NCBI GenBank assembly: GCA_003427395.1
Contig: BFEA01000489.1
Coordinates: 717,110-740,984, forward strand
Direction of reading: 5' to 3'
DNA: 23,875 nucleotides
Origin: Chara braunii
Lineage: Eukaryota > Streptophyta > Charophyceae > Charales > Characeae
Shown here: positions 8,828 through 19,127 of the stretch, piece after piece
How the letters are laid out: each line of letters begins with the position of its first letter
Numbering within the stretch: the stretch's first letter is position 1
Position numbers and translations under genes: made by a program
Notes under the pieces: generated by a model
Databases searched by the model: none
The model's input: only the letters and a program-made list of their open reading frames with translations
Told to the model about the DNA's origin: nothing

Positions 8828-10074
8828 AACTTCTCATACGTCACACTCGCATACACGTGTCCTTTCCTTGTTGTAGGGAAAAGGTCGTGTTGATACGGGA
8901 GGTACGGGAGGCTGACGCCCGATCGAAGGGTGCTTGTCAGTCCACATGTCAATCAATTGCAAAAATTCCGAGACGTCATCAAGGAAAAACACTCGCGCAA
9001 TCACCAATCAATCCTTTTTGACACGAGAAGAGAGAAAACACTCATCAGCTCGATCATGCATGAAACTGAGGGACCGACCCGCGACTCAGGTTTTCGTAAG
9101 CCCCTGCGGTGTTGATCCCAGGCGCCTTATTTCTCGAGGCTGCCCTGTAGATCGGCTGCAGATGTCGTGCAGCATAAGGCAGATGGCATGCGCAGTGCAT
9201 TCAGAACTACAGATCTAAACACTCTTGCATTCTCGAACAAAAGCCCGCTGAGTGCGGCGTCTAAAAAAAACAAGCATCTCCATACATTCATTCACTGTGG
9301 AAGGTGCGAAAATGACAAGGGTACACAAATCGGAAATCAACCGAGGGAATTGTACACACGCATCCACTGTTCACGAGACAAGAGGATCAATTCCTCGACC
9401 ACCGGGGATTTCCCAGGAAACTAATGAAAGAGTTCCGGAAGAAGTTCCTTCACGCAGGAAAGCATACAAATTCATTCTCATTTACAAGAGGAACAAGCAT
9501 CAAGACACATCTGCATTCAAAGATAGAAAAGAGAGACGAGGGAGGAAGATTGACATAGGAGATGACAAGATCTGAAAAAAAGGAAGTTCGGCGTTGCCGC
9601 CGTACACTCACGCCAGAGATACAGATCCGCAACAACAAAGACGCATTCGCCGTGAATTCCAATATGGCCCCAGGCCAATCACTCACTCAACTCCAATCAT
9701 CGATCCTCATACCCGCACCGAGATCCCGGCCGTCGCGTGCTAACTCCCACCACTGCGATCGTCACACCGTCGACGTAAACTCGACGCGGTTCGCCCAGAT
9801 CCCACAGTCCGTCGTGACAATCAAGCGCGCAACCGGCCAGCCTATCGTTTGCCCGACAGGACTTTCTGACTCGCACCAAACACTCTGCCTAGCCACTGCT
9901 TCCCGGAAGCTGGCTTGGGAGTCGAGAACGTAAGAGAGATTTGCGGGCGCGTTTACGGAATTTATAATGGCGAGGAGGGAGACAAGGGAGAGAGAAGGCA
10001 GGGGAAAAGTCGAAGTGTAAGAAGAGAAGCAGGAGGAGAAGACTTGGCGAGAAGCGCGCTACAGAAACCATGCT
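8828..10074. other. Intergenic stretch without a supported gene
   Basis: I see only short overlapping open frames on both strands with biased composition and no recognisable motif. The stretch from 9000 to 9560 is A-rich on the plus strand; from 9600 on it becomes mixed, then purine-rich (9930-10060). No tRNA-like fold or repeat pair was noticed. It may contain more of the LTR or of a neighbouring element, but nothing in the sequence proves that. Confidence 0.5.
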
Positions 10075-10176
10075 GATCCTTCGGAACTCGGCAGTTGGCC
10101 AATCAGACTCGTCACGCAATAGGCAGATCCTACCGTACCACGCGTCTGATTGGTGGGCGAGAGTAATCGAAGGATC
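10075..10176. repeat. 102-bp imperfect dyad with two opposed CCAAT boxes
   Basis: Two pairs of inverted arms share the same centre (about 10126). The outer pair is GATCCTTCG (10075-10083) with CGAAGGATC (10168-10176); the inner pair is CCAATCAGAC (10099-10108) with GTCTGATTGG (10144-10153). Each inner arm contains a CCAAT box, one in each direction, 35 bp apart. The arrangement suggests either a small foldback element or a symmetric promoter core. GA-rich DNA flanks it on both sides. Confidence 0.6.
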
Positions 10177-10193
10177 GACCGGACTTCGCAAGC

Positions 10194-10440
10194 TTTGTTC
10201 GAAGGGCGAGAGAAGAAAAAGGCGCGAGAAGTAGCGCAAGACGGGTCCAAGATTCAGATGATCAAGAAAGGGAAATGGGCGCGCAAAGAGCAGAGCGGGT
10301 GAGAGAGAGAGCGAGAAAAACAGTTACGAGGAGAGAGGAAGAGGAGGAGGAAGGAAAAAGGAGCGCGGGAGAGAGCGATGCGGGGGACAAAGAGGAGGAA
10401 GCTTTGCATGCGCGGCGCCGTCAACAAGAAAAAAAGAGAA
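10194..10440. repeat. Purine-rich (GA/GAG) low-complexity tract
   Basis: The plus strand is almost entirely purine over long runs, with GAGAGA and GAGGAGGA patterns. Open frames here encode only Arg/Glu-rich or, on the other strand, Ser/Leu-rich low-complexity peptides, so I call no gene. Confidence 0.6.
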
Positions 10441-10691
10441 AAAGGCACCGAAACAGTTACAGCTTGCCTACATCCTAAATCAATTCAAAATTGAAATCAC
10501 CATATCCGCGCGCAAAAGAGTGATGCGGGAAAAGAAAGTCCTACGCCTATTCGCATCCCCACAAAATCCCGAGAGTTTTCCCCAACGCGACTGAGGACAT
10601 TCACACACAAAAAGGACACGTCGAAGTTCATCCCGGAATTCCCAACTGCCGGGCCCAATTCCCAGTGCGCTCGCTAAGGCCCACGTAAGTT

Positions 10692-10703
10692 CCTATATAT
10701 TTT
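10692..10703 (+). promoter_or_regulatory. TATA-like box
   Basis: The plus strand reads TCCTATATATTT. It lies about 54 bp upstream of the ATG at 10757 that opens the next frame, a plausible core-promoter spacing for a plant gene. A consensus-like splice donor (GTAAGT) lies a few bases upstream at 10686. There is no other support. Confidence 0.3.
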
Positions 10704-10756
10704 CCGAATTGCAAATAGAAAAAGCAGAACCCGGGAATCGTAAAAGCTTCCGAAAG

Positions 10757-11101
10757 ATGGGGGCCCAAAATGCGGCACCCGAAATCAAGAAAACGAAACG
10801 GGGTTTTTATGGGGTTGGTATGATACAAGCAAAAAGGGGTACGAAAGATAGCACGGGTTCGGGAAGTAGTTCGTCACATGCACGGACATCTTCGGCCGAC
10901 GACTTCGGGCCTACTTCCAACGGGTCGCAAACGGCTGCCGTTCGAGAACAGTTGTCGCCCGGGGCTCCTCTTCAGTTGGGCCTCATGTCAGCATGCATTG
11001 GTGGGGTTTCCCACCAGCGTCGGCGGGGTCCACCAGTCAGGAAAATTGAATATCTTTCCCGCCCAGACTCCCGCATCCCCACCCATGTCGGCGACGGATA
11101 A
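10757..11101 (+). CDS. Hypothetical small ORF
   Basis: The frame runs 114 codons from an ATG to TAA at 11099. It is Lys/Arg-rich at the start (PEIKKTKRGFYGVGMIQAKRG), then Ser/Thr-rich (SGSSSSHARTSSADD), then Arg/Pro-rich. No domain is recognised. It may be a first exon, a fragment of the broken SANT-like gene that follows on the same strand, or chance. Open frames at 11275-11661 in another register also look weakly coding and lead into that gene. Confidence 0.3.
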   Translation: MGAQNAAPEIKKTKRGFYGVGMIQAKRGTKDSTGSGSSSSHARTSSADDFGPTSNGSQTAAVREQLSPGAPLQLGLMSACIGGVSHQRRRGPPVRKIEYLSRPDSRIPTHVGDG

Positions 11102-11630
11102 TGTTACGGTGCGTCTGTCCTATGCTGTCCTCTTCCGTTTGTTTCCTTCATCTTCGCCCTTTGGTGGACGTCCACAGTCGTCGTCGAGTTGTGGGCCTGT
11201 CATACGTGTCGTTGATGGCCGACCTCTATCACACTGTCAGGCTGCCTATGCTGTTCCTAGTCGTAAATTGAATTTTGATTGTCATCGTCCTCCTGTTCAA
11301 GTTCCACGTGTGCATCAGCGGCAGGGTGCCTTCGTACACGCTGGAGGCTGTCATCAAAGAAGGGCGTCAACGTGGACGACCGACAACCGAAGAGCAGGGC
11401 GTTGTCCGAGTCCCCCAACGCTCACCATGCACAGCACACCCATGGTCGAAGGTCAACACAGTACAACCCGTCTATGTACACGCACTTACCCTCACACGAA
11501 ATCCGTTGCCGCAGACGGGCGACGAGGGGGAGGACGCAGGTTCTCGCACTGTGGCACTTGGGAGCGGATCGACGCAGGAATGGGCAGGGACCCAGTTGTC
11601 TAGTAGTCGGGCAATGGCGTTTCCGCAATC

Positions 11631-12697
11631 GTGTACACAACTGCTCGAAGAAGGTATATGAGAGGAAGATGTACATTCAGCATCAATTTGTCGTTTGGAC
11701 TTTGTAGCGGGAGCTCAACGGCGACGGCATGTATGCGCATCATCAATCCCCACCTTGACGCTGATTGGGGCGATGTGACGCTCGTAGGCCGGTTGGGGGG
11801 GGGGGGGTCCATTGGATTGCTGAGAGCAGACAAGACGAGGGATCAACACTGTCTGAAGTCGAAGTCGACGTCTGCAACACGTTCCGAAAGTCATTCGCCC
11901 GCAGGACAGCAGCGGGTGCAAATGCCATTCCGGCATCACCATTGTCGGGATGTGAGGTGGCGGGAAGGCGAGCCCGTAGGGGTAGTGAGGACCTCGGATT
12001 CGCAGTCGGCGACGACGAATGGACAGGTCGACACGTGTGGGGGAAACATTGGCAACAGCTTCATGGAGATTGTGAAGACGCGATAACCCAGGGGGTTCGC
12101 TAGCCGCACTTCGGCGGAAGTGTCGCAAACAAAGAGGCGGTGGTGGAAGTACCTCACTCGGAAAACATTGACGAGGAAGACGAAGACGACGCAAACGACG
12201 TTGTGGACATACGGGCAGTTGGCAATAAATCCATGGGCAGTCGGGGAACATGCAAGAAGGCGTCTGCCTCGCCGAAATGACGAACGAGGAAATCGGCAGC
12301 TGCGGGGAGCGATGGCGAGTGCGACGTTGACGTGGAGGGTGGAAGGAACTTCTGGTCAGTGCACCACATGGTGGCTCTCGTCAGGGCGAAACGGGATCAG
12401 GATGCGTACCTTGAGGCTATGGGGCACACGTTTGCCCGCGTGAAGCCAAGGGAATGAAAGTGGCAAGATGTTCATGAGAGATTGAAGAAGGTGGGCGTCG
12501 CTACGAGTGCCAAGAACTGCAGGAAATTTTGGGAAAACTTGATGCAACAGTTCAGGAAGGTGCAAAGGTTGATGCAGGAGTCCGGGAAGCCGGACTACTT
12601 CCGGCTGAACGACAAGGAAAGGAGATCACATGGGTTCAACTTCGTCGTGGAGCAGGCGATGTACGAGGAAATAGAGAACGCTATCCGGGAGAGATAG
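11631..12697 (+). pseudogene. Myb/SANT-like (trihelix-type) DNA-binding protein, broken
   Basis: A frame from 11631 changes register at a run of 13 G (11795-11807) into the frame that runs to TAG at 12695-12697. This second frame has stops at 12101 (TAG), 12276 (TGA) and 12455 (TGA). The end of the protein carries the recognisable domain: RNFWSVHHMVALVRAKRDQD, a KWQDVHERLKKVGV helix after the TGA, then NCRKFWENLMQQFRKVQRLM. The spaced Trp residues and the third helix match Myb/SANT-like or trihelix DNA-binding domains. The preceding part is acidic (EEDEDDANDVVD) and disordered. In PIF/Harbinger transposons such a protein is the accessory partner of the transposase, and a Harbinger-type transposase lies 5 kb away on the other strand. 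A stand-alone host gene relic is the alternative. Confidence 0.65.
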
Positions 12698-13106
12698 CCG
12701 TGTGTAAGGTGCATGCACGCGCGGATACATAGACCCTCTTGTCCATCATTGGCCGATAAGGTCTGCGTCGACCTCCTTGGCAATGACGTCTTACCTAACG
12801 ACGACATCCAATGTATCCTTGCCGTTATCTGTGCACATCATCGATCTAAAGTCCTTCTGGTTGATGCGCAAAATTGCAGAATTTGTCGCATGGAAGTGGA
12901 AGTCCGTTTTCATTGTCTGCTCTTTACAAACTTGTTTTCTCTAAATAGTTATTGTTCGTTTTTATTTGAAGTTGTTTCAAGTAGTGTTGTGCCCATCGTA
13001 GTTTAAGGGTCCGATGTAGAGGGTGAAGCGGGAATGGTTCCTGCTTTCATTAATACAATTTGAGGGGCGACGATGATAGTCGCTATTCACTTCATTCAGT
13101 CATTTA

Positions 13107-13111
<5 letters not shown>
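12698..13111. other. Intergenic stretch, nothing recognised
   Basis: AT content rises after 12890 (TTTT-rich patches) as expected for untranslated or intergenic DNA downstream of the SANT-like relic. Short frames show no motif, and no repeat pair was noticed. Confidence 0.5.
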
Positions 13112-13175
<64 letters not shown>

Positions 13176-13220
13176 NNNNNNNNNNNNNNNNNNNNNNNNN
13201 NNNNNNNNNNNNNNNNNNNN

Positions 13221-13310
<90 letters not shown>
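13112..13310. repeat. (TC)n microsatellite with an assembly gap
   Basis: Uninterrupted CT dinucleotides occupy 13112-13175 and 13221-13310, separated by 45 Ns (13176-13220). The gap is almost certainly more of the same repeat that could not be assembled, so the true length is unknown. The long Leu/Ser and Glu/Arg frames across it are artefacts of the repeat. Confidence 0.97.
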
Positions 13311-13311
<1 letters not shown>

Positions 13312-13460
13312 GAGCGTCCTCTACAGTTGTGTGCGTTTATGTGTGTGTTTGTATGTGTGTGTGGTGTAAACACTACTTTTGGGAGAATGTGAATGTTTTT
13401 TAATTATGGTGTCCTCACATTCATAGGAAACCAGAGTGATTGGAAACAAAGAGGTGGACG

Positions 13461-13590
13461 GTCGTGTGTTTAATGCAGTCTACATCCAAAGAAGGTGACG
13501 TCTTTAATGCAGTCCATCTCCAAAGAATGTCGCGTATTTAATGCAGTCCATGTCCAACAAAGGTCGTGTGTTTAATGCAGTCCATGTTGA
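13461..13590. repeat. Four tandem copies of a 34-bp unit
   Basis: The core TTTAATGCAGTCCATGTCCA recurs with the same spacing: TAATGC begins at 13471, 13505, 13539 and 13573, exactly 34 bp apart. Copies differ by a few substitutions (CTACATCC, CCATCTCC, CCATGTCC). The last copy decays after CCATGTTG. No open frame depends on it. Confidence 0.92.
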
Positions 13591-13938
13591 TGACTACGAG
13601 ACACGTTGAATGAAGGATTGAAATAATGGAAAAATGCATGGGATGATGTAATTTTTAATTTTTTTTTGTTTTTGCCATGAGTCTGTGGGGGTTGGGGGCG
13701 TTGAGGGGTGTAGGTTGGGATGATGGAGTGGACGGTTGTCGGGAGGGGGGGGGGGTTCGAACCGGAGGGGGTTGGTGGGTGCTTGCTGGCTTTTGCGATT
13801 GAGGTTTAAGAGAGGGTTGGCATTTGACATCATGGTTTAGGGTATGAAGGGTGAGTCTATGCAGCGCACAAATAAAAATTATAAAATAGAGGGGGCTGGG
13901 AGGCGGGATGGAACGACGGATGTGTCACTTTCTGTCGT

Positions 13939-14022
13939 GCATCCTATCATCCTCAAGGTGGCGTTGCCTCGAATGAAACTTGTCCCTCGGATCACCGCGC
14001 ATCCTATCATCCTCAGGGTCGC
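13939..14022. repeat. Direct repeat pair, 60-bp spacing
   Basis: GCATCCTATCATCCTCA occurs at 13939 and again at 13999, followed in both by A/G-GGT and a GC-containing stretch. This suggests a duplicated 60-bp unit with the second copy diverging. It directly precedes the 28-bp minisatellite. Confidence 0.75.
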
Positions 14023-14063
14023 CTTCGCGTGTACTTGATCATCGTTGTCCTTCAATCTTGCTG

Positions 14064-14521
14064 TCTCGTCTCCACCACCGAGCCTCTGCCGTCTCGCCTC
14101 CGCCATTGACCCTCTGTCGTCTCGCCTCCGCCGCCATTGACTCTCTGTTGTCTCGCCTCCGCAGTCTTGCCTATATGACTATGTCGTCTCCCCTTAGTGA
14201 TTAGGCCTCCATCGTCTCTCCTTTGCAGTCTCGCCTCTGCCATCAGGCCTTAGTCGTCTCGCCTCCGCCATCGACCCTCTGTCGTTTCGTGTCCGTGATC
14301 GACCCTCTGTCTTCTCGCCGATGCCATCGAGCCTCTGTCATCTCGCCTTCTCTATCGACCCTTTGCCATCTCGCCTCCACCATCGACCCTATACCGTCTC
14401 ACGTCTGCCATCTTGGCTCTGTGGTTTGGCCTCTGCGGTTTGGTCTCTGCGGTTTGGCCTCTGCGGTCTGGCCTCCGCCGTCTCACCTCTGTCATCTCAC
14501 CTTTGCCGTCTGACCTTCGTC
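14064..14521. repeat. Minisatellite, 28-bp period built of 14-bp half-units
   Basis: About 16 degenerate copies of a unit like TCTCGCCTCCGCCA plus TCGACCCTCTGTCG follow one another. In the last 100 bp the half-unit itself repeats in an exact 14-bp register (TTTGGCCTCTGCGG and variants, seven in a row). One unit in the middle is longer (TATGACTATGTCG insertion near 14172) and one is a half-unit. Long open frames here encode Leu/Ser/Pro/His repeats and are products of the repeat. Confidence 0.88.
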
Positions 14522-14723
14522 GCCTTTCTCGGGCAATTGTGAAGTGCCACCATCAGAGCCTGAAGTCCTCGATTCGTGTCATTGCGTTGCGTCGCTTTCC
14601 TCTTCTATTGCAGTGGAAGACTAACGTTAACCTGACCGCGAGTGCGTGGCGAGTTGTAGTCCCACGACGACGTTTGTTGTGGATGAGTCATCGTCATTGT
14701 AGTTGCCTTCGTTCGTCGTCGTC

Positions 14724-16353
14724 ATGTCTACACATGGAGCGAGCAGAGACAGGAAAAACTATAGCAACCTTGCCGCCAATATCATCACAGAGAGTAAAGG
14801 TCACCATGTGCCGAAGGGGAAAAAGCCACGTGTTGATGGCGCTTCTGGCAGCGATGAGTGGGTGAGACTCCGGTAAGTCGAAAGTTAAGATGACGTCTGC
14901 ATGGACGGGGAGGAAGTGCACGACACCCGAGATGCAGCAGTGCAAGGAGGCAGCGCGCTTCGGATCAAACAACCACAGCCTGTGCAGCGTCAATAACGAC
15001 GTGCAACGACACAACGTCCTCGAGAGGACGCCGCGATGGACATCGACGTGGTGGGTGCTATGGAGGCAAGCGAAGGAGTTGATGTTGCAGGGGGCAAGCG
15101 AAGGCGGTTGCAGATGTCCATCACACCACTGCAGGATCATCAACTTCGGTTACTATGTGTCGTCTACCAATTCAAGAGAGGGAGTCATCTGCAAAGGTCG
15201 TCGTCCCAAGTGCGGCCCACGACGTGGTTGGCGCTATCGTGGGTAAGATGGCTGGCTCGACTGGGCGCGTGTCACCGAGAGTGGCGGGTGCTGCAAAACA
15301 GAACGTCAACAAACTTCATGATGAAGACGAGGAACCACTGGTGAACAGGGTGTGGAGAGGAAATGTGCCAAATGTTTTGGTGGAGCAGCCAAGGTTGTGG
15401 GTTGACGACATTAGATTCCGGAACAAGAAGGAAGGCAATCGACTCTACAAAATCGTCAACAATACGTGCAACTACCTCATCTCCATCGGCAGGGGTGTGA
15501 ATCCTCCACACCTCCCAGACAGCGTCATCCTTCCGAATTCCACTATCATGCAAGGGACAATAACGGGCGATTCTCACTTGCGCAACGCTAAGGAAAGGGC
15601 GACAAAGGTGCAAAGGGTGGTCCTGCGTGTCATCCATGGGTGGAGCTTCAAGTCGAGCAGCAAACACAAGGATACATAACCGCGTACAGGTACCTATTGC
15701 AACACGTGGCGACGAACATCGCTCGCACGATGTGGTTTGAGGAAGAATGGAGTGTGTGTGTGAGCCCCTCTGTGTGCCACATCACACTTCAATTGGAAAT
15801 GCAACTCCCTCTGTGGTTCGTCGTCGCGGACATCGAGGATAGGCATGAAGACGACGAATTGCAGCATATCAAGAGGCCACGTTGCAATGGCTTGTGGCAG
15901 CTCTCATGAGAGTGGTTGTTGTGGTCGAGCTTCAAGATGGCGGGCGCGTTTCACACGACAAGTTGAAGAACGTGGCCCAGGGGATGAAGGTTTTTGTGGC
16001 TGCTGCAATATTGTTGATGCGCATGTCGGGAGACGATCTCCGCTCGCACAACGAGGCATCCTTTCTCCTTGGTGAACCTGAACTTGCAGGCTTTAATGCA
16101 TCGCGCCTTTGACGCGTATCGCCACATCACACAAGTTGCGAATGTCGTCACAGAGAAGCTACGCAAGCCCGCCATCACATTGGCGGCTTCCCCGGACTAC
16201 ATCCCCGACTGTAAGTCATGTGGTGTGAAATTTGGATACGACGCAAGCTTGCCATCGCCCAGCGATGCCAAACGGTTGGATTGGTTAGCAATGGTCCCCC
16301 CTGAAGAGGACAACGATGACGGAGACCAACACCTGAAAGCAAGAGGGGGGTAG
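14724..16353 (+). pseudogene. Broken gene of unknown family, coding-like over 1.6 kb
   Basis: Successive plus-strand frames carry a consistent protein. The ATG at 14724 opens MSTHGASRDRKNYSNLAAN; that frame has stops at 14874, 14886 and 14994 and an MDIDVVGAMEAS segment. A shift near 15150-15240 leads to the best-preserved part (15155-15679), with EPLVNRVWRGNVPNVLVEQP, WVDDIRFRNKKEGNRLYKIV and KVQRVVLRVIHGW. Further shifts near 15660, 15890 and 16095 lead to TMWFEEEWSVCVSPSVCHIT, a LPLWFVVADIEDRHEDD segment, a MKVFVAAAILLMRM hydrophobic segment, and a final frame with RKPAITLAASPDYIP and PPEEDNDDGDQHLK, ending TAG at 16351. I recognise no catalytic motif or known domain. It may be a transposon-borne gene or a lineage-specific family, possibly linked to the SANT-like relic upstream. 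Confidence 0.55.
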
Positions 16354-16501
16354 GCAATCATCATCGGTGGTGCAAACGCATTGAAGCGGGCTTGTCACCA
16401 TTCAGACTGTGTACATTATTTGACAATGTTTTGGGTTGTTGTTCATTCCGTGTTTTCTGTACTTTTCAGTTGTACAAGATGACTTTTTAACCGACGACGC
16501 A

Positions 16502-16503
<2 letters not shown>

Positions 16504-16583
<80 letters not shown>
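16504..16583. repeat. (CT)n microsatellite
   Basis: Uninterrupted CT dinucleotides, about 40 copies. It lies about 150 bp downstream of the end of the unknown plus-strand gene relic. The Glu/Arg frames on the opposite strand are artefacts. Confidence 0.97.
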
Positions 16584-16586
<3 letters not shown>

Positions 16587-17018
16587 GACTGTGATTTCTT
16601 GCCGCAGACGACCGGTAGAGCAAGAAGTGGTACAGGGCAATATGCGGCCCGTGGGACGTAACCTTGAATGGGGTCCTGGTCAGGTGGGGCTGGTGTTCCT
16701 TTATCGTAGTCTGCAGGTTTGGGAATGTGATTAGATACAAACACTTCCCATATCATGTCATTTTCATATCGATATCGTCCTACGGCCTATGAATTGAAAA
16801 CCTGTAGGGTATACCTTTTTGTGTTTAAATATCTTTAAGTTATTCCTTATTCGTTTTTGTGTTTATGAAGTATACATTTGTTCTGTGTTTTTTTTTTTTA
16901 TCGACAAAAAGTTTGTGATGGCGTAGATTGTTTTCATTATTTCACAAAAGAGGCGTCAGGTATGCGAAAGGAAATTGGTTGTCGATGAGGTCAAGCATAT
17001 ATTATATAGTAAGAGTAC

Positions 17019-17070
17019 CACACACACACACACACACACACGCACACACTCACACACTCACACACACACG
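17019..17070. repeat. (CA)n microsatellite, interrupted
   Basis: A run of CA dinucleotides to 17040 is followed by CG and CT interruptions in otherwise CA-repeated sequence to about 17070. Confidence 0.9.
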
Positions 17071-17406
17071 CCAATGCCACAAAAGACAATGGCGAAAATT
17101 TTCTCAGACGCTGCGTAGTTTAAACACGAAACAAAGGACGACGATGCGCCTTGCAATAGAAGTCAATCGTACAACGACGGTCATAAGCATATTCCTAGAC
17201 TGAAGACCACAGCACAAGACCCCACCCTTCCGTCACACCAGACTTGCATGCACTGACGCCAAGTTGAACCCCTTCGGCCCCCACCCAAACCCCCTCCCTC
17301 TTCGCCCCCCCCCCCCAACCCAAAGGGATGGCGTCGCTAGTTGAGCTTCGTCCGCTTCGTATGATGATCCTGTCTAGGATCGCTATCAATTGGAAGGATA
17401 GCGTCG

Positions 17407-18726
17407 TTAATGGTGGTTCATCCGCTCTGCCAACACGTCCCTCAGAATGAGCACATTGCCTGTTAAGCTCTCCATGCACATTGGGCGTAGGGGTCATTGA
17501 ATCCTGAGGTCCACGCGGCTCTGCACTCCGTTTGCGTCTACCTCCCATAGCAGATGCTCATCAAATAGAATGCCAGCGCTGATGAGGATGTTGTAGAGGA
17601 TGGAAAAAACTACGAACTGTTAAGGCAAGGTTTCCATATTCGTCTTTTGTGTCCGCAGGAACAAGCGCCACATCCCCTTCAGCCTTCTAAAAGCCCTTTC
17701 CCCAACACCTTTCGCCACCTTTTGTTTGTTGTTGAAGCGCTCCTCTACAGGGTGCTGACCAATGTCACCACAGGGAACAACTATCCATTCTCAAAGAGGA
17801 TAGTTGTTGTCGCCCATCAAGTACCCGTTCGTCTGCACTTGGAAGGGAAGCATCACTGGCAGCCCCGAGAAACAATTATCAGTCTCCGCAAGCACCCAAA
17901 AACTTGCGGATGACCCTGATGTCATGGCAACTTTCAAGGTACTAGCCAATATGAACATCCGGCACAAGCGGATTCAGATCGTCGGCTGTCTGCGCAACAA
18001 TTGAGAAACACGGTTTATGATCGTAGGAGTCCTCACTAGGGGCGTTAGCCGGCTTGTTGATGTAGATGTGAGTACAATCGATGCACCAATGGTAATTCGG
18101 GAATCCTTTGTCAGCAAATACTCGTAGGATGACCAACTTGCGCAACCCCCTCGGGCTGGTTATCTTCTTCTGATACACCGTCAACAGCGCCGCCGTTACG
18201 TCCCGTGTCGCCACCAACCCTGAAACTCTCCCATTCTCGAAGTTCCATGTGCTACTTCCGTACGTCTCCCCCGATGCCCACTTGTGTAAGGCATAAGCGA
18301 CAATGTGATCAGGCTGCAGCCTGCAGTGGCTCCCTGTGGAACGCCACATGCCACTACAGATGAGGCGACATATGCATCTTCTCCCGGAAGTACTCCTCCG
18401 TCGCGTGGTCGCATTGCCTAAGATCCTCCCACACCCCACCCGTCCTCCTTTTCATCCACCGTCTCGACGTCGCTTGTGGAAGAATGCCGCAACCCATGGC
18501 GCAACGAACCTGGAGTACAGCCTCGGTGATGGTACCAGTATGCTGTCCATCAACCAGGGCTCCCTGCACCGTCTTCCTTCTCCGGGCGGATCTGCGCTCT
18601 GATTCTTCCCGCTGCCCTCTCCTGCCGACAACGAAAGAGCACGGTCGTCATGGCCGCCACAACGGCCGCCTTCTCGATCGCCGTCAACTTCGCACGTCCC
18701 TCGTCGCCTCCGAACTCCACTGCCAT
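17407..18726 (-). pseudogene. PIF/Harbinger-type DDE transposase (HARBI1-like), broken
   Basis: Read on the minus strand from an ATG at 18726 (MAVEFGGDEG), pieces in three frames join in order. The helical part before the catalytic domain is EEYFREKMHMSP and then IVAYALHKWASGETYGSS, matching the LATGxSY segment of DDE_Tnp_4 nucleases. The catalytic residues are in CIDCTHIYI (first Asp, 18077-18079), YLMGDNNYPL (second Asp, 17809-17811) and ERAFRRLKGMWRLF (Glu, 17698-17700). So the DDE triad is present. Stops lie at 17940 (TAG), 17791 (TGA), 17620 (TAA) and 17494 (TGA); frame changes lie near 18560, 18440 and 17895. The frame also stays open upstream of 18726 past one TGA (18732), with VGVIIMFLCAAVESALQ, up to about 18990, so the true start may be further right. 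The enzyme would cut and paste the element's DNA in the nucleus. Confidence 0.85.
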
Positions 18727-19127
18727 GCGTCATTGCAAGGCAGACTCAACAGCCGCACACAAAAACATGATGATTACGCCAACGACGATGCTAGCCTCAC
18801 CGTGGAGTCGTCGATGATGTCCCCACCCTGCCGCCGATGTACAACGAATGGCCGTTGGCAGGAGGAGGCGATGGTGATCGACCTTCGCACTGCGGGTTGC
18901 CAAAGACTGTGCACCACGTACGACGACGCCAACACGCCGCTGGAATGCCGAATTCCACTGTCCGCCAGAAGGAACGCCACCTGCCCCATGTCGTCGTCGT
19001 CACGCGCACCACCACATTCAAAATTTGAATTTCGAACTCCGAAAATTCCAGCCTTGGGCAGCTGGACCATGCCACAGCGAGACGGACACCACCCAGCAGA
19101 CCAAGGGATGCAATCCAGGGGCAACCG

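Larger units (their letters stand above)
16354..17406. other. Intergenic stretch between the two convergent relics
   Basis: It holds the CT microsatellite at 16504-16583 and the CA-rich tract at 17019-17070. Between them is AT-rich DNA (16740-17000) with T-runs, as expected of 3' flanks. A run of 14 C at 17305-17318 is the only other feature noticed. No open frame shows a motif. Confidence 0.5.

Noticed and set aside
8985-9575. Overlapping plus-strand frames of 60-107 codons
   Set aside because: Lys/Arg/Ser/Thr-rich peptides with no motif, several overlapping in different registers; not supported as genes.
13073-13373. Open frames of Leu/Ser and Arg/Glu across the CT microsatellite
   Set aside because: They are translations of a dinucleotide repeat and of Ns, and have no coding value. 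The same applies to frames over 16504-16583, 19631-19699 and 23802-23875.
13461-13590. Regular 34-bp repeats as a CRISPR array
   Set aside because: The repeats are directly contiguous with no unique spacers, and the window is clearly eukaryotic.
14223-14865. Long plus-strand frames over the minisatellite (Leu/Ser/Pro/His repeats)
   Set aside because: Open frames follow from the 14/28-bp repeat composition; peptide content is only the translated repeat.
18764-18780. ATGATTACGCCAA match to the start of a cloning-vector lacZ region
   Set aside because: Only 13 bases match, inside the open frame region of the transposase relic, and the neighbouring sequence does not match a vector. Chance is the simpler reading.
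18774-19124. 116-codon minus-strand frame upstream of the transposase as a separate gene
   Set aside because: Another minus-strand frame over the same bases runs into the transposase frame and ends in protein-like VGVIIMFLCAAVES, which is the better candidate. The 116-codon frame shows no motif.
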